The notes beneath the pieces are model-generated. The model searched no databases. It saw only the letters and a program-made list of their open reading frames with translations, and was not told the DNA's origin. Shown here in pieces: positions 44,373 through 53,014 of a stretch of DNA of 64,000 nt. The translations under genes and the position numbers were made by a program. Source of the stretch: Cytophagaceae bacterium (GTDB lineage: Bacteria > Bacteroidota > Bacteroidia > Cytophagales > Spirosomataceae); the NCBI GenBank assembly GCA_027491195.1, contig JAIXWQ010000009.1, forward strand, positions 124,001-188,000, given 5' to 3'. The stretch's first letter is position 1; every line of letters starts with the position of its first letter.

Positions 44373-46628
44373 ATGAGATTGAAATCTTTTATCGTTTTTT
44401 TTAAAACGAAAGCTATAATTACCGTTTTTTTTCTGTTTTCAACAACTGTTTTCGCCCAAAAAGTTGTTCGTTATGACCTTTACGTAAAAGACACCTTAGT
44501 GCATTTTGCTGGCAAAGAAAAACGAGCTATTGCAGTTAATGGTCAAATACCTATGCCTACTTTGACTTTTACCGAAGGCGATACGGCTGAAATACATGTT
44601 CATAACCAGCTTAAGGAGGAAACCTCTTTGCATTGGCACGGTCTATTTTTACCCAATAAAGAAGATGGGGTTCCCAACCTGACACAAATGCCCATTCGGC
44701 CAAATACAACTCATATCTATCGTTTTCCCATCATTCAAAATGGGACACACTGGTATCATTCGCACTCAGGGTTACAGGAACAAATAGGAATGTATGGGAA
44801 TTTTGTCATGTTAAAAAGACCGAACGACCCCTCTTTTAGGAAGGGAATTGATGACTTACCAACGCTTCCTATTGTATTGAGTGAGTGGACCAATCTCAAA
44901 CCCGAGAACATTCACAGAATGCTTCATAATGCCAATGATTATCCTGCATTGAAAAAAAATTCCGTTCAAAGTTATGGGGAAGCAATATCAGCTGGTCATT
45001 TTAAAACCAAGTTGCTAAATGAATGGAAGCGGATGTTAGCGATGGATGTGAGTGATGTCTATTATGAAAAAATATTCATGAATGGCAAACCAAGTTCTGA
45101 ACTTAAAAGTATCTCAGGAAATGAGTTGAAAGGTGGAGACAAGGTTAGATTAAGAATTTCAAATGGGGGAGCATCATCCTATTTTTGGCTAACTTATGCC
45201 GGTGGTAAAATTACAGTAGTCGCAAATGATGGTAACGATGTAGAACCCGTAGAGGTAGATAGATTGATTATTGCGGTATCAGAAACATATGATATTATTG
45301 TCAATATTCCAGCAGATAAAACCGCTTATGAATTTTTAGCAACGACTGAAGACCGGACTAATTCCGCATCCATTTATATTGGAATTGGAATTAAACAGTT
45401 GAAATCATCTTTACCCCGATTAAAATATTTTGAAGGGATGAAGATGATGAATGACATGATGAAGATGAATGGCGAACTTGATGATATGGGTATGGCCATG
45501 AGTTTAAATCAAATGGATATGAATGTGGTGATGTATCCTGAAATAACTGGCGATGCTAAGCCAAAACAAGACGACAATGACCCCAATCGTTATAATGCCA
45601 ATGCGCTAGGAGATATTGTAACCCTGAATTATGCCATGTTGAAGTCCCCTACTATAACAGCATTGCCCAAGGAAGCCCCAGTCAAAGAATTGTATTTTAA
45701 ACTCTCGGGTAATATGAATCGATATGTTTGGAGTTTAGACAACAAGGTCGTTTCAGAAGCTGATAAAATCCTAATCAAAAAAGGAGAAAATATTAGAATT
45801 ATTCTCTACAATGGTTCCATGATGCGTCATCCGATGCACCTGCATGGACATGATTTTAGATTACTCAACGGTCAAGGACAGAATGCCCCTTTAAAAAACA
45901 TTGTGGATGTTATGCCAATGGAGACGGATACATTAGAATTTAATGCCAATATTGAAGGTGATTGGTTTTTCCATTGTCATATTTTGTACCATATGATGAG
46001 CGGAATGGGTAGGGTATTAAGTTATGAAAATCAGATGCCCAATCCATTGATTCCTAATCCAAAACTAGCGCAACGGAAACTGTTTGCAGACGACCGCAAG
46101 TTTCATTTTATGGCTGAGAATGATTTTGCAACCAACGGTAATGATGGAATGGCAATGTTACAAAATACAAGGTGGAGCATAGGTTCAGAATGGCGCATAG
46201 GTCATCATGTTTTTCACGGGTATGAAATCGAAACGCACATAGGACGATATATTGGAAGAATGCAGTGGTTAATGCCATTTGTTGGTTTTGATTGGCGTTA
46301 CAGAAAGTTTGGTATAGATGAACAAGAAACAAATCTTTTTGGCCAATCAAATAGTAAGGACCTAAGAAGTCTTTTTACAGTCGGTGTAAATTACACGCTG
46401 CCATTACTCATTATAGGTCAAGCTGAAATCTATCAAGATGGGAATATTCGTTTTCAACTTATACGAGAAGATATACCTATTACCAAGCGACTTAGAATGA
46501 GTTTTATGCTTAATACCGATAAGGAATACATGGCAGGTTTTCGTTACATCGTAAACAAAAACATGGGCATTACATCACATTATGATAGTGATATGGGATT
46601 TGGTGCTGGAATAACTTTTTCTTACTAA
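44373..46628 (+). CDS. multicopper oxidase with C-terminal CopB-like barrel domain
   Basis: 751 residues with a signal peptide (cleavage near TTVFAQ). Three cupredoxin domains with all four copper-site motifs: HWHG (~87), HWYHSH (~125), HPMHLHGHDF (~486) and HCHILYH (~534). A Met-rich segment at ~350-385 (MKMMNDMMKMNGELDDMG) is typical of CopA/CueO-like copper-tolerance oxidases. Residues ~560-751 are an extra beta-rich part (GSEWRIGHHVFHGYE, GRMQWLMPFVGFDW) resembling CopB outer-membrane barrels. Probably oxidises Cu(I) in the periplasm. Confidence 0.9.
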   Translation: MRLKSFIVFFKTKAIITVFFLFSTTVFAQKVVRYDLYVKDTLVHFAGKEKRAIAVNGQIPMPTLTFTEGDTAEIHVHNQLKEETSLHWHGLFLPNKEDGVPNLTQMPIRPNTTHIYRFPIIQNGTHWYHSHSGLQEQIGMYGNFVMLKRPNDPSFRKGIDDLPTLPIVLSEWTNLKPENIHRMLHNANDYPALKKNSVQSYGEAISAGHFKTKLLNEWKRMLAMDVSDVYYEKIFMNGKPSSELKSISGNELKGGDKVRLRISNGGASSYFWLTYAGGKITVVANDGNDVEPVEVDRLIIAVSETYDIIVNIPADKTAYEFLATTEDRTNSASIYIGIGIKQLKSSLPRLKYFEGMKMMNDMMKMNGELDDMGMAMSLNQMDMNVVMYPEITGDAKPKQDDNDPNRYNANALGDIVTLNYAMLKSPTITALPKEAPVKELYFKLSGNMNRYVWSLDNKVVSEADKILIKKGENIRIILYNGSMMRHPMHLHGHDFRLLNGQGQNAPLKNIVDVMPMETDTLEFNANIEGDWFFHCHILYHMMSGMGRVLSYENQMPNPLIPNPKLAQRKLFADDRKFHFMAENDFATNGNDGMAMLQNTRWSIGSEWRIGHHVFHGYEIETHIGRYIGRMQWLMPFVGFDWRYRKFGIDEQETNLFGQSNSKDLRSLFTVGVNYTLPLLIIGQAEIYQDGNIRFQLIREDIPITKRLRMSFMLNTDKEYMAGFRYIVNKNMGITSHYDSDMGFGAGITFSY

Positions 46629-46693
46629 AACCTATTAATTTGTCTATTGAGAGAATTCAAAATGATAATATAACTTCAATAAAAAACAAAATC

Positions 46694-47254
46694 ATGAAAA
46701 AAATCATTGTTTTAAACCTCTTGTTTGCACTACCTATTGGTGTTTTTGCCCAACACCAAAACCATCAACCCAAGGTCGATACCAGTAAAACAGCAGTCAA
46801 GCCTAAAAGCCCAAAAATGACAGCAATGGTAATGGTAGGCACAAATCATGTACATATAGAATATGGCTCACCGAGTGTAAGAGGGCGGAATATTTGGAAT
46901 GGTTTAGTTGCCTATAATCAAGTATGGTCAACGGGAGCTCACAAAGCTACTTGGATAGATTTTGGTCAGGATATAGTGGTTGAAGGCAAAGTTATTCCAA
47001 AAGGCAAATATGGATTTTTTACTATTCCTGATAGAGAAACGTGGACTTTGATTTTGAGTAAAATGTGGGATATGCACTTAGCGGATGATTATAAAGAAGA
47101 AAATGACATCATCCGAATCAAGGTAAAACCCATCAAAGGCGATAAATTAGTTGAAGCTCTTACATATGAAGTATTACCGGCGAAGGCCAACGAAGGCAAG
47201 ATAAAATTGAGCTGGGAGTATTTGAATGTTGAGTTTCCATTTAAAAACAAGTAA
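46694..47254 (+). CDS. DUF2911 domain-containing exported protein
   Basis: 186 residues from ATG 46694 (MKKIIVLNLLFALPIGVFAQ, signal peptide); the open frame starts further upstream, but this start gives the proper signal. DUF2911 core: VHIEYGSPSVRGRNIWNGLV, WSTGAHKATWIDF, PKGKYGFFTIPD. The first 40 mature residues are His/Lys/Thr-rich. Function unknown; last gene of the copper run. Confidence 0.85.
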   Translation: MKKIIVLNLLFALPIGVFAQHQNHQPKVDTSKTAVKPKSPKMTAMVMVGTNHVHIEYGSPSVRGRNIWNGLVAYNQVWSTGAHKATWIDFGQDIVVEGKVIPKGKYGFFTIPDRETWTLILSKMWDMHLADDYKEENDIIRIKVKPIKGDKLVEALTYEVLPAKANEGKIKLSWEYLNVEFPFKNK

Positions 47255-47374
47255 CTGATTTTTTTGGAAAGAAATGACTGATTTCCAATATCCAAACCAA
47301 CTCTTGGCACATTCTTGGCACAAAACGAAAATATCAGATATAATCCTCTTAGAAAAAGGTCTTAAAACCACCAT

Positions 47375-47395
47375 ACCCTCTACTGGGCTCGAACC
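47375..47395 (-). repeat. tRNA-Asn 3'-end fragment (R8)
   Basis: Matches 20 of 21 bases of the tRNA-Asn T-arm/acceptor 3' segment at 47475-47495 and lies exactly 100 bp away in the same orientation. No 5' part of a tRNA is attached. Looks like an att-type duplication left by integration at the tRNA 3' end. Confidence 0.8.
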
Positions 47396-47436
47396 ACAAA
47401 AATCGTTGAATAGAGGAAATATGGATGGATTTTAAA

Positions 47437-47463
47437 CGAAAAAAGTCACTATTTCTAGTGACT
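47437..47463 (-). terminator. terminator of tRNA-Asn
   Basis: Minus strand: AGTCACTA-GAAA-TAGTGACT followed by TTTTTTCGTTT, 10 bp after the tRNA. The layout (loop GAAA, T6, GTTT) is shared with the cassette repeats. Confidence 0.8.
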
Positions 47464-47472
47464 TTCTGTTTG

Positions 47473-47546
47473 CTCCCTCTCCTGGGCTCGAACCAGGGAC
47501 CCCATGATTAACAGTCATGTGCTCTAACCAACTGAGCTAAGAAGGA
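47473..47546 (-). tRNA. tRNA-Asn (anticodon GTT)
   Basis: 74 nt on the minus strand: acceptor TCCTTCT/AGAGGGA (with two G-T pairs), D-arm GCTCAGTTGGTTAGAGC, anticodon loop CTGTTAA with GTT, T-arm CCTGG-TTCGAGC-CCAGG, discriminator G. CCA is not encoded. It marks the right end of the accessory region. Confidence 0.93.
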
Positions 47547-47575
47547 ATTTTGTTCCTATTGGGACTGCAAAAATA

Positions 47576-47617
47576 GGGGGCTAAATCATTAAATGCAAGA
47601 TAGCCCCCTGTTTTTTT
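47576..47617. terminator. terminator after the efflux adaptor gene
   Basis: GGGGGCTA (47576-47583) and TAGCCCCC (47601-47608), with a T-rich side in both directions (TATTTTTG on minus, T8 on plus). Sits 6 bp after the adaptor stop. Confidence 0.75.
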
Positions 47618-47622
47618 TGAAT

Positions 47623-49020
47623 TTATTTCTTGTCAGCGGCCTTTTCTGCTGCTTTCGGATCCTTTTTCTTTACTAAGTCTCCTTCTTTCAACTTCTTAGC
47701 TACTGTCGCGTATGGACCAGAGATGATCTCTTGACCGTCTTTCAAGCCAGATACGATTTCGATGTTTTCGAAATCTGAGATGCCTGTTTTCACTTGGATC
47801 ATCTTCGCTTTGCCTTTTTCCATTACGAAAACGACTTCTTTGGTATTTTCTTTGCGTTTTTTGGCCTCCAAAGCATCATTCGCATTCGTCGAATTCGTTC
47901 CATCCTCTTCTTTCTTCTCACCCTCTGCTACTGCACCTATTTCACGCGTTGTCACAGACGATAATGGAACCGTTAAGGTATTGTCTTTTCTGTTTGTCAA
48001 AATCTCCACAGACGCCGTCATTCCAGGCTTTAATGGATACGATAATTTACCCTTGATTAAGTCTGCATAAGAAGAACGCAAAACGCGAATCTTTACTTCA
48101 AATTCTGTCACCGCATCATTTGAAACAGCAGAAGCCGTTCCGCTTGAATTCGCTGAACTCGCGATCTCATAAACAACTCCTTTAAACTTACGCTCGCTAG
48201 AAGAGAAGGCGTCCACATCAATTAACACGGTATCACCGATGCTCACGCGTGTGATGTCATTTTCATTTACGTTCACGCGCACTTCCATTTTATTCAAGTT
48301 CGCGATACGCAACATTTCAGTACCCGCCATCTGCGAAGTACCTACGACACGCTCACCTAATTCAACGTTCAACTTCGAGATGATACCGCTTTGAGGAGCA
48401 TAAATTGTCGTCTTCGTTAAGTTTGTTTTCGCTTCTTTCAAAGTCGCCTGAGACGATTTCACGTTATAGTTAGCTGCATTCACGTTTGCTTTTGCCGCTT
48501 CTAAATCTTGTTTAGCTACCGTGTATGCCGATACAAATTGGTCAAAATCCGCATCAGAAATCACCTTATCCTTGTGCAATTTCGCATTACGATCGTAGTC
48601 GATTTTCGCTTTAGAAAGACGTGCTTCGCTTTGGGCTAACACCGCCTTGCTTTGCTCCATGTTTGCTTTCGTCGCATTCATTTGCGCTTCCGCTCGTGCT
48701 AAAAGAGACACGTAATTATCTGGACGAATCTTCAATAATTCCTGTCCAGCTACTACTGAATCACCTTCCGCCACGTTCAAGGAAACAATTTCCCCAGAAA
48801 CATCCGGTGATAATTTCACCTCTACCTCAGGTTGAATCTTTCCAGACGCCGAAACCTTTTCAATGATCGTCGAACGAGATGCCTTCGCGAATTCTACTTC
48901 CGTAGGCTCGACCTTACCGATCCACTCCATTTTTTTGGCTAGAAATAATCCACCAAAAATTAATACCACCGCGCCTCCGATGATCATCCAAGTCCGCTTA
49001 CTGTTGTTGTTTGTTGCCAT
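47623..49020 (-). CDS. efflux periplasmic adaptor subunit (MacA/HlyD family)
   Basis: 465 residues. N-terminal membrane anchor (WMIIGGAVVLIFGGLFLA), lipoyl-like half motifs around GKIQPEVEVKLSPDVSGEIV, a long coiled coil with Ala/Lys-rich repeats (residues ~110-200), then the second lipoyl half (APQSGIISKLNVELGERV) and beta-barrel. The C-terminus is very Lys-rich (KKKDPKAAEKAADKK). It joins an inner-membrane transporter to the TolC channel encoded upstream. The transporter itself is not in the window. Confidence 0.9.
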   Translation of the reverse strand: MATNNNSKRTWMIIGGAVVLIFGGLFLAKKMEWIGKVEPTEVEFAKASRSTIIEKVSASGKIQPEVEVKLSPDVSGEIVSLNVAEGDSVVAGQELLKIRPDNYVSLLARAEAQMNATKANMEQSKAVLAQSEARLSKAKIDYDRNAKLHKDKVISDADFDQFVSAYTVAKQDLEAAKANVNAANYNVKSSQATLKEAKTNLTKTTIYAPQSGIISKLNVELGERVVGTSQMAGTEMLRIANLNKMEVRVNVNENDITRVSIGDTVLIDVDAFSSSERKFKGVVYEIASSANSSGTASAVSNDAVTEFEVKIRVLRSSYADLIKGKLSYPLKPGMTASVEILTNRKDNTLTVPLSSVTTREIGAVAEGEKKEEDGTNSTNANDALEAKKRKENTKEVVFVMEKGKAKMIQVKTGISDFENIEIVSGLKDGQEIISGPYATVAKKLKEGDLVKKKDPKAAEKAADKK

Positions 49021-49027
49021 AATTATA

Positions 49028-49347
49028 GTCGCGGCTTCGCCGCTCGTTAGTCGTCACTCCGTGACTTAGTCGCGACTGCGTCGCTTAGTCGTCCTTCGGA
49101 CTTAGTCATTGCTACGCAATCTAGTCGACTTCGTCTTAGTCTCTGTGACTTTATTTATTGTTTAAAATTCATTCTTTTTGTCGCGGCTTCGCCGCTTAGT
49201 CGTCCTGCGGACTTAGTCGTTGCTTCGCAACTTAGTCGACTTCGTCTTAGTCAAAGAGTCGGTCCGCTGACTAAGTCCGCAGGACGACTAAACCTCGTAG
49301 AGGTGACTAGGCCGCAACGCGGCGACTCTGGTTTTTCAATTGCTCCG
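49028..49347. repeat. array of mini-hairpins joined by TTAGTC linkers
   Basis: About fourteen short palindromes (3-5 bp stems, mostly 3-nt loops such as ttc, tcc, tgc) separated by TTAGTC: for example GCGGC-ttc-GCCGC, GTCAC-tcc-GTGAC, GTCC-ttc-GGAC, GTTGC-ttc-GCAAC. Two blocks (49028-49150, 49192-49252) run in one direction and a third (49268-49326) in the other; 49269-49291 is the reverse complement of 49197-49219. It fills the gap between tolC and the adaptor gene. Confidence 0.9.
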
Positions 49348-49350
49348 CAA

Positions 49351-50703
49351 TTAAAAAACCAGCGCTTTCCCCTGATAAAAATCCAAAATCTTCGTTCTAA
49401 ACACGAAGTCATATTTCGATTGAATCAAGCTCAAGCGCGCTTTATCTAAATTCGTTTTTTGTAAGTTATAACTCACGAAGTCGATGGTTCCAGCACCGAA
49501 ACGGCTCTCTGCCGCGCGGAAGGATTCTTCTAAAGCGGATACCTGTGAAAGGCCTGCCTCGTATTTCATCGCTGCATTATTTAAGTTCACGTAAGCTTGC
49601 TCGATGTTTTGGCGCAAGTTTTGGCGTGCTTTTGCTGCTTCAATGGAAGCGTTCTCGCGCTGTAAACCTGCTTGAGCAATTCTTGTTTTAGCTGCAAATC
49701 GCGTAAAAATAGGGATGTTTAATCCTACTGAAAGCACTTTGTTTTGCGTGTTATTCAACTGATCGAAATAGCTCATCGTTAACGCATTCGACTGGTTAGC
49801 CGACATGCTCGCGCTAAATGATAGGGTAGGTAGTGTCCCTGCTTTCGCAACCGAAATGCCTTTTAATGCACTCTGAACGCGCAAGTCAGCCGCTTTAACG
49901 AGGGGTTGAATGGCTAGGGCTTTGGCATATAAATCCTCAATTCCTGTATCATAGCCACTCGAACTGGGCGCAGGAACTTGAATGCGCTGTAATTCGATCG
50001 CCGTGATGCTCGAATCATTCAATAATTGAAGTAAAGTCAGTTTATTTAGGTCCAAAGAGCTCTGGAAATTCACCACATTCGACTCTTCACTCGCTAATTG
50101 CGCCTTCAAATCCAATAGGTTGGATGGGGCTAGGGAGCCCGCATTGACTAATTTTTCGGTGCGGGTAATCTGTAATTTTGTGATCTCTGTTTGCGTCTTT
50201 GCGATGCTTAATTGATCCTCTGAATTCAGAATGGCTAAATAGGAAAGCACGACTTGAAGCGAAATATTTTCCTTGATGGACGCTAAATCTTCTTGCGATG
50301 CCTTTAAGTTATAATCGTTCTGGAGAACCGTGTTACGGATTTGGCCCCCATTAAAAAGAAGCATTCCAGCGTTTAAACCTAAGTTATTGTAATTGATATT
50401 TCGCGAATCGTAACCGTTCGTGAAGGGGTTAATACTACGGCCAAAACTCGCCGACTGATTAATATTCGCACTTAAATTAGGCAGCGCGTTGTTCTTAGAC
50501 TGCTGAAATTGCAATTGTGCATTGCGCAAACTCACCTCGTACGACTTCACGTTTAGGTTATGTTGCAACGCGATTTCCACCGCCTTTGTAAGCGATAGCT
50601 GCACCGTATTTGCGTTTGCCTGAATCGCCGAAGCGCTCTGAGCATTCACCTGCATTCCGCTAACGAAAAGTAGGGAGGTAAGACTAACTATTTTTAAGTA
50701 CAT
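49351..50703 (-). CDS. TolC family outer membrane efflux protein
   Basis: 450 residues from the ATG at 50703 (MYLKIVSLTSLLFVSGMQVNAQ, signal). Two repeats of the OEP family with long helical hairpins: LTKAVEIALQHNLNVKSYEV and, in the second half, AKARQNLRQNIEQAYVNL and FGAGTIDFVSYNLQKTNL. Forms the trimeric outer-membrane channel for the adaptor downstream. Both genes are on the minus strand in the order tolC, hairpin array, adaptor. Confidence 0.9.
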   Translation of the reverse strand: MYLKIVSLTSLLFVSGMQVNAQSASAIQANANTVQLSLTKAVEIALQHNLNVKSYEVSLRNAQLQFQQSKNNALPNLSANINQSASFGRSINPFTNGYDSRNINYNNLGLNAGMLLFNGGQIRNTVLQNDYNLKASQEDLASIKENISLQVVLSYLAILNSEDQLSIAKTQTEITKLQITRTEKLVNAGSLAPSNLLDLKAQLASEESNVVNFQSSLDLNKLTLLQLLNDSSITAIELQRIQVPAPSSSGYDTGIEDLYAKALAIQPLVKAADLRVQSALKGISVAKAGTLPTLSFSASMSANQSNALTMSYFDQLNNTQNKVLSVGLNIPIFTRFAAKTRIAQAGLQRENASIEAAKARQNLRQNIEQAYVNLNNAAMKYEAGLSQVSALEESFRAAESRFGAGTIDFVSYNLQKTNLDKARLSLIQSKYDFVFRTKILDFYQGKALVF

Positions 50704-50801
50704 AGGTCGACAATAAAATAATGTATGCAAAGGTAAACATTCCCCGGAAAGCCCCTCCTGATTTTAGGATAAACGGCAAGGGTTCAGGATAAAATCGCCG
50801 T

Positions 50802-51485
50802 TTAAGGTATTACTTGAAATTTTTCTTTGGCCACTTTTCGGGAGAACGCATTAAAATGCCACCACTCATATTCGATGGGCATAAAACCGGCCTGGGTCAT
50901 CGCTTTGCGTAGGATGAGGCGATTTGCCAAAGCCTTAGCCGACAATTTCCCCGCTTTTAACAGCCTCACTTCTTCTTTCGGATAGGCCTTTTCGCCAAAA
51001 AAATCATATTTCGTCCCCATCTCCAGCGGCTTTCCTTTCTCATCCGCCACCGTTAAATCGATCGCGCTGCCATAATTATGAATCGAATGCTCTTTAGGAT
51101 CCGCCACATACGTACGACGCTTTTCGGGTGTATACTGGGTTAAGGTATTCCATAGTTCCCACTGCTTCGAAAGCGGTCTCGCCGCATCATAAATCAACAA
51201 ATGATAACCAAGATGCGCTTTTTCCAAATTCTCCTGCGCCTTCTTCAACATCACCACCGTCTCTTTTTGCAAATACGCGTGCGTCAAACAACCGTAGACG
51301 TCCTTGCCCATAAAATTATCAGATGTCGCATATTTTAATTCCACTAACACGCCCGGAACCTGTGCGGTAATCTCTTGAAGGCCCTGCTTTTGCATGGAAA
51401 GCTCGGCAGCGCAAGTCGTTTTTTGTGCTTTTAGTGATAGGCTAAGTAGTAGGATAATTCCTGCTTTAGCGAAATGTCTCTTCAT
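50802..51485 (-). CDS. D-alanyl-D-alanine dipeptidase (VanX/DdpX-like, M15D)
   Basis: 227 residues with a signal peptide (AGIILLLSLSLKAQ). Zinc-site motif SIHNYGSAIDLTVAD (His and Asp of the S-x-H-x-x-G-x-A-x-D pattern), then EYEWWHF (catalytic Glu and third zinc His). Cleaves D-Ala-D-Ala dipeptides; here probably for peptidoglycan fragment recycling because there are no vanH/vanA genes around. Exported, unlike cytoplasmic VanX of resistance clusters. Confidence 0.88.
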   Translation of the reverse strand: MKRHFAKAGIILLLSLSLKAQKTTCAAELSMQKQGLQEITAQVPGVLVELKYATSDNFMGKDVYGCLTHAYLQKETVVMLKKAQENLEKAHLGYHLLIYDAARPLSKQWELWNTLTQYTPEKRRTYVADPKEHSIHNYGSAIDLTVADEKGKPLEMGTKYDFFGEKAYPKEEVRLLKAGKLSAKALANRLILRKAMTQAGFMPIEYEWWHFNAFSRKVAKEKFQVIP

Positions 51486-51534
51486 TTTGACGGAATTTTC
51501 CCTAAATTTAATCGTTTTTTACCTCTGTCAACCT

Positions 51535-52770
51535 ATGGCTTTAAATTGGATTTGGTTTTTGTTCTTCGGTGTCGCATTCGTCGTCGCCCTCATTCAATTC
51601 ATTTTCTTCGGCAACGCCGACATCTTTAAAGTCCTAGTAGACGGCATGTTTGACTCCGCCGAAGTCGCGGTCATGAAAGTCGCACTTCCACTAACCGGGG
51701 TGATGGCCTTCTTCATGGGCATCTTGCAAGTAGGGGAGAAAGCTGGAGCGATCCACTTTTTAGCCCGCAAGATTCAACCCTTCTTCTCGCGTCTTTTCCC
51801 AGAAGTACCAAAAGACCACCCCGTTCACGGCCAAATGATCATGAACTTCTCCGCGAACCTGTTAGGTCTAGACAATGCAGCGACACCATTTGGCCTAAAA
51901 GCAATGCAAGGTTTGCAGGACATCAATCCAGAAAAAGAAACCGCCTCAAACGCCCAAATCATGTTCCTCGTGCTCCACAGCGCCGGTCCTGTTTTAATAC
52001 CGCTTTCCATCATGGCGCAACGTGCCATTTATGGCGCCCAAGATGCCTCTGACGTCTTTATTCCCTGCCTAATGGCCACCTATGCTGCCACCATCACAGG
52101 TCTAATCTTCGTCTCCATCAAGCAAAAAATACGTCTTTTCGACCCCGTTCTTTTTGGCTGGCTTTTCAGCATCACCGCCATCTTAGCCGGTATCTTATGG
52201 TACTTTAGCAGCCTCCCAAAAGAGCAAATCGATATCCAGTCCAAACTCTTCAGCAACGGCATCCTTTTCGCCCTCATTTTCTCCTTCATCGCCGCGGCCT
52301 TTTATAAGAAAGTAGATATTTTCGGAACCTTCGTCGAAGGCGCCAAAGGAGGCTTCGAAACCTCCGTCCGCATCATTCCCTACCTCGTAGGAATGCTCGT
52401 AGCCATTTCATGCCTTCGTAATTCCGGAGTATTAGATTTCATCGTAGACGGCATGAAATTCGCCGTTAACAGCTTCGGCATAGACAACCGATTCACAGAC
52501 GCGATGCCTACCGCCCTTTTACACCCAGTCTCAGGTAGCGGTTCCCGCGCCATGATGATCGACACGATGAAAACCTTCGGTCCAGACTCCTTCGCTGGCC
52601 GCCTATCTTGCGTCTTCCAGGGCTCCGCAGAAACCGTACTTTTCGTCATCGCCCTTTACTACGGCTCCGTTCAAGTGCGCAATATTCGCTACACGTTGTG
52701 GGCGGGACTGGCGGCTGATTTGGTGGGGATCCTGACGGCTATTGGGGTGAGTTATCTTTTCTTTGGGTAA
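51535..52770 (+). CDS. nucleoside recognition (Gate) domain membrane protein, SpmA-SpmB-like
   Basis: 411 residues from ATG 51535 (MALNWIWFLFFGVAFVVALI); the frame continues upstream through the divergent gene but without fitting sequence. Two Gate domains: GLDNAATPFGLKAM in the first half and GSGSRAMMIDTM and GSAETVLFVIALYYGSV in the second, each within several transmembrane helices. Equivalent to fused spore maturation proteins A and B; in non-sporulating bacteria the role is unknown, perhaps transport. Confidence 0.88.
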   Translation: MALNWIWFLFFGVAFVVALIQFIFFGNADIFKVLVDGMFDSAEVAVMKVALPLTGVMAFFMGILQVGEKAGAIHFLARKIQPFFSRLFPEVPKDHPVHGQMIMNFSANLLGLDNAATPFGLKAMQGLQDINPEKETASNAQIMFLVLHSAGPVLIPLSIMAQRAIYGAQDASDVFIPCLMATYAATITGLIFVSIKQKIRLFDPVLFGWLFSITAILAGILWYFSSLPKEQIDIQSKLFSNGILFALIFSFIAAAFYKKVDIFGTFVEGAKGGFETSVRIIPYLVGMLVAISCLRNSGVLDFIVDGMKFAVNSFGIDNRFTDAMPTALLHPVSGSGSRAMMIDTMKTFGPDSFAGRLSCVFQGSAETVLFVIALYYGSVQVRNIRYTLWAGLAADLVGILTAIGVSYLFFG

Positions 52771-52777
52771 ACCCAAA

Positions 52778-52950
52778 TTAAAGCATAGAGCATAAAGAAT
52801 AGAGAATAGAGGTGGAATAACCTTTGGTTATACGTATTTGAAATGTCTTTTGTCGCTGAAACCATCAAAATGGGCGAAGCCCTATTTTGATACAAACTTT
52901 ATTCTTTATGCTTTATTCTTTGTGCTTTAAAACGATTCTTTATGCTTTAA
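52778..52950. repeat. left structured repeat flanking the four-helix-bundle gene
   Basis: About 170 bp starting with TTAAAGCATAGAGCATAAAG and ending with the inverted CTTTATGCTTT/TTCTTTGTGCTTTAA motifs. Internal hairpins: ATAACC-TTT-GGTTAT and GGGC-GAA-GCCC. Closely similar to the repeat at 53358 (shared core CTGAAACCATCAAAA). Confidence 0.85.
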
Positions 52951-53014
52951 TAATATCAATAAGCTGTTAGTTTCGCTTAAATAATTTACCTAACCTTGTC
53001 ATCAAATAACCACT

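Noticed and set aside
47174-47374. A minus-strand open frame near the tRNA as an integrase remnant
   Set aside because: It has no tyrosine recombinase motif and overlaps the well-supported DUF2911 gene.
49028-49347. The repeated TTAGTC units as a CRISPR array
   Set aside because: The linker is only 6 nt and the variable parts are 11-13 nt palindromes, not spacers; no cas genes are near.
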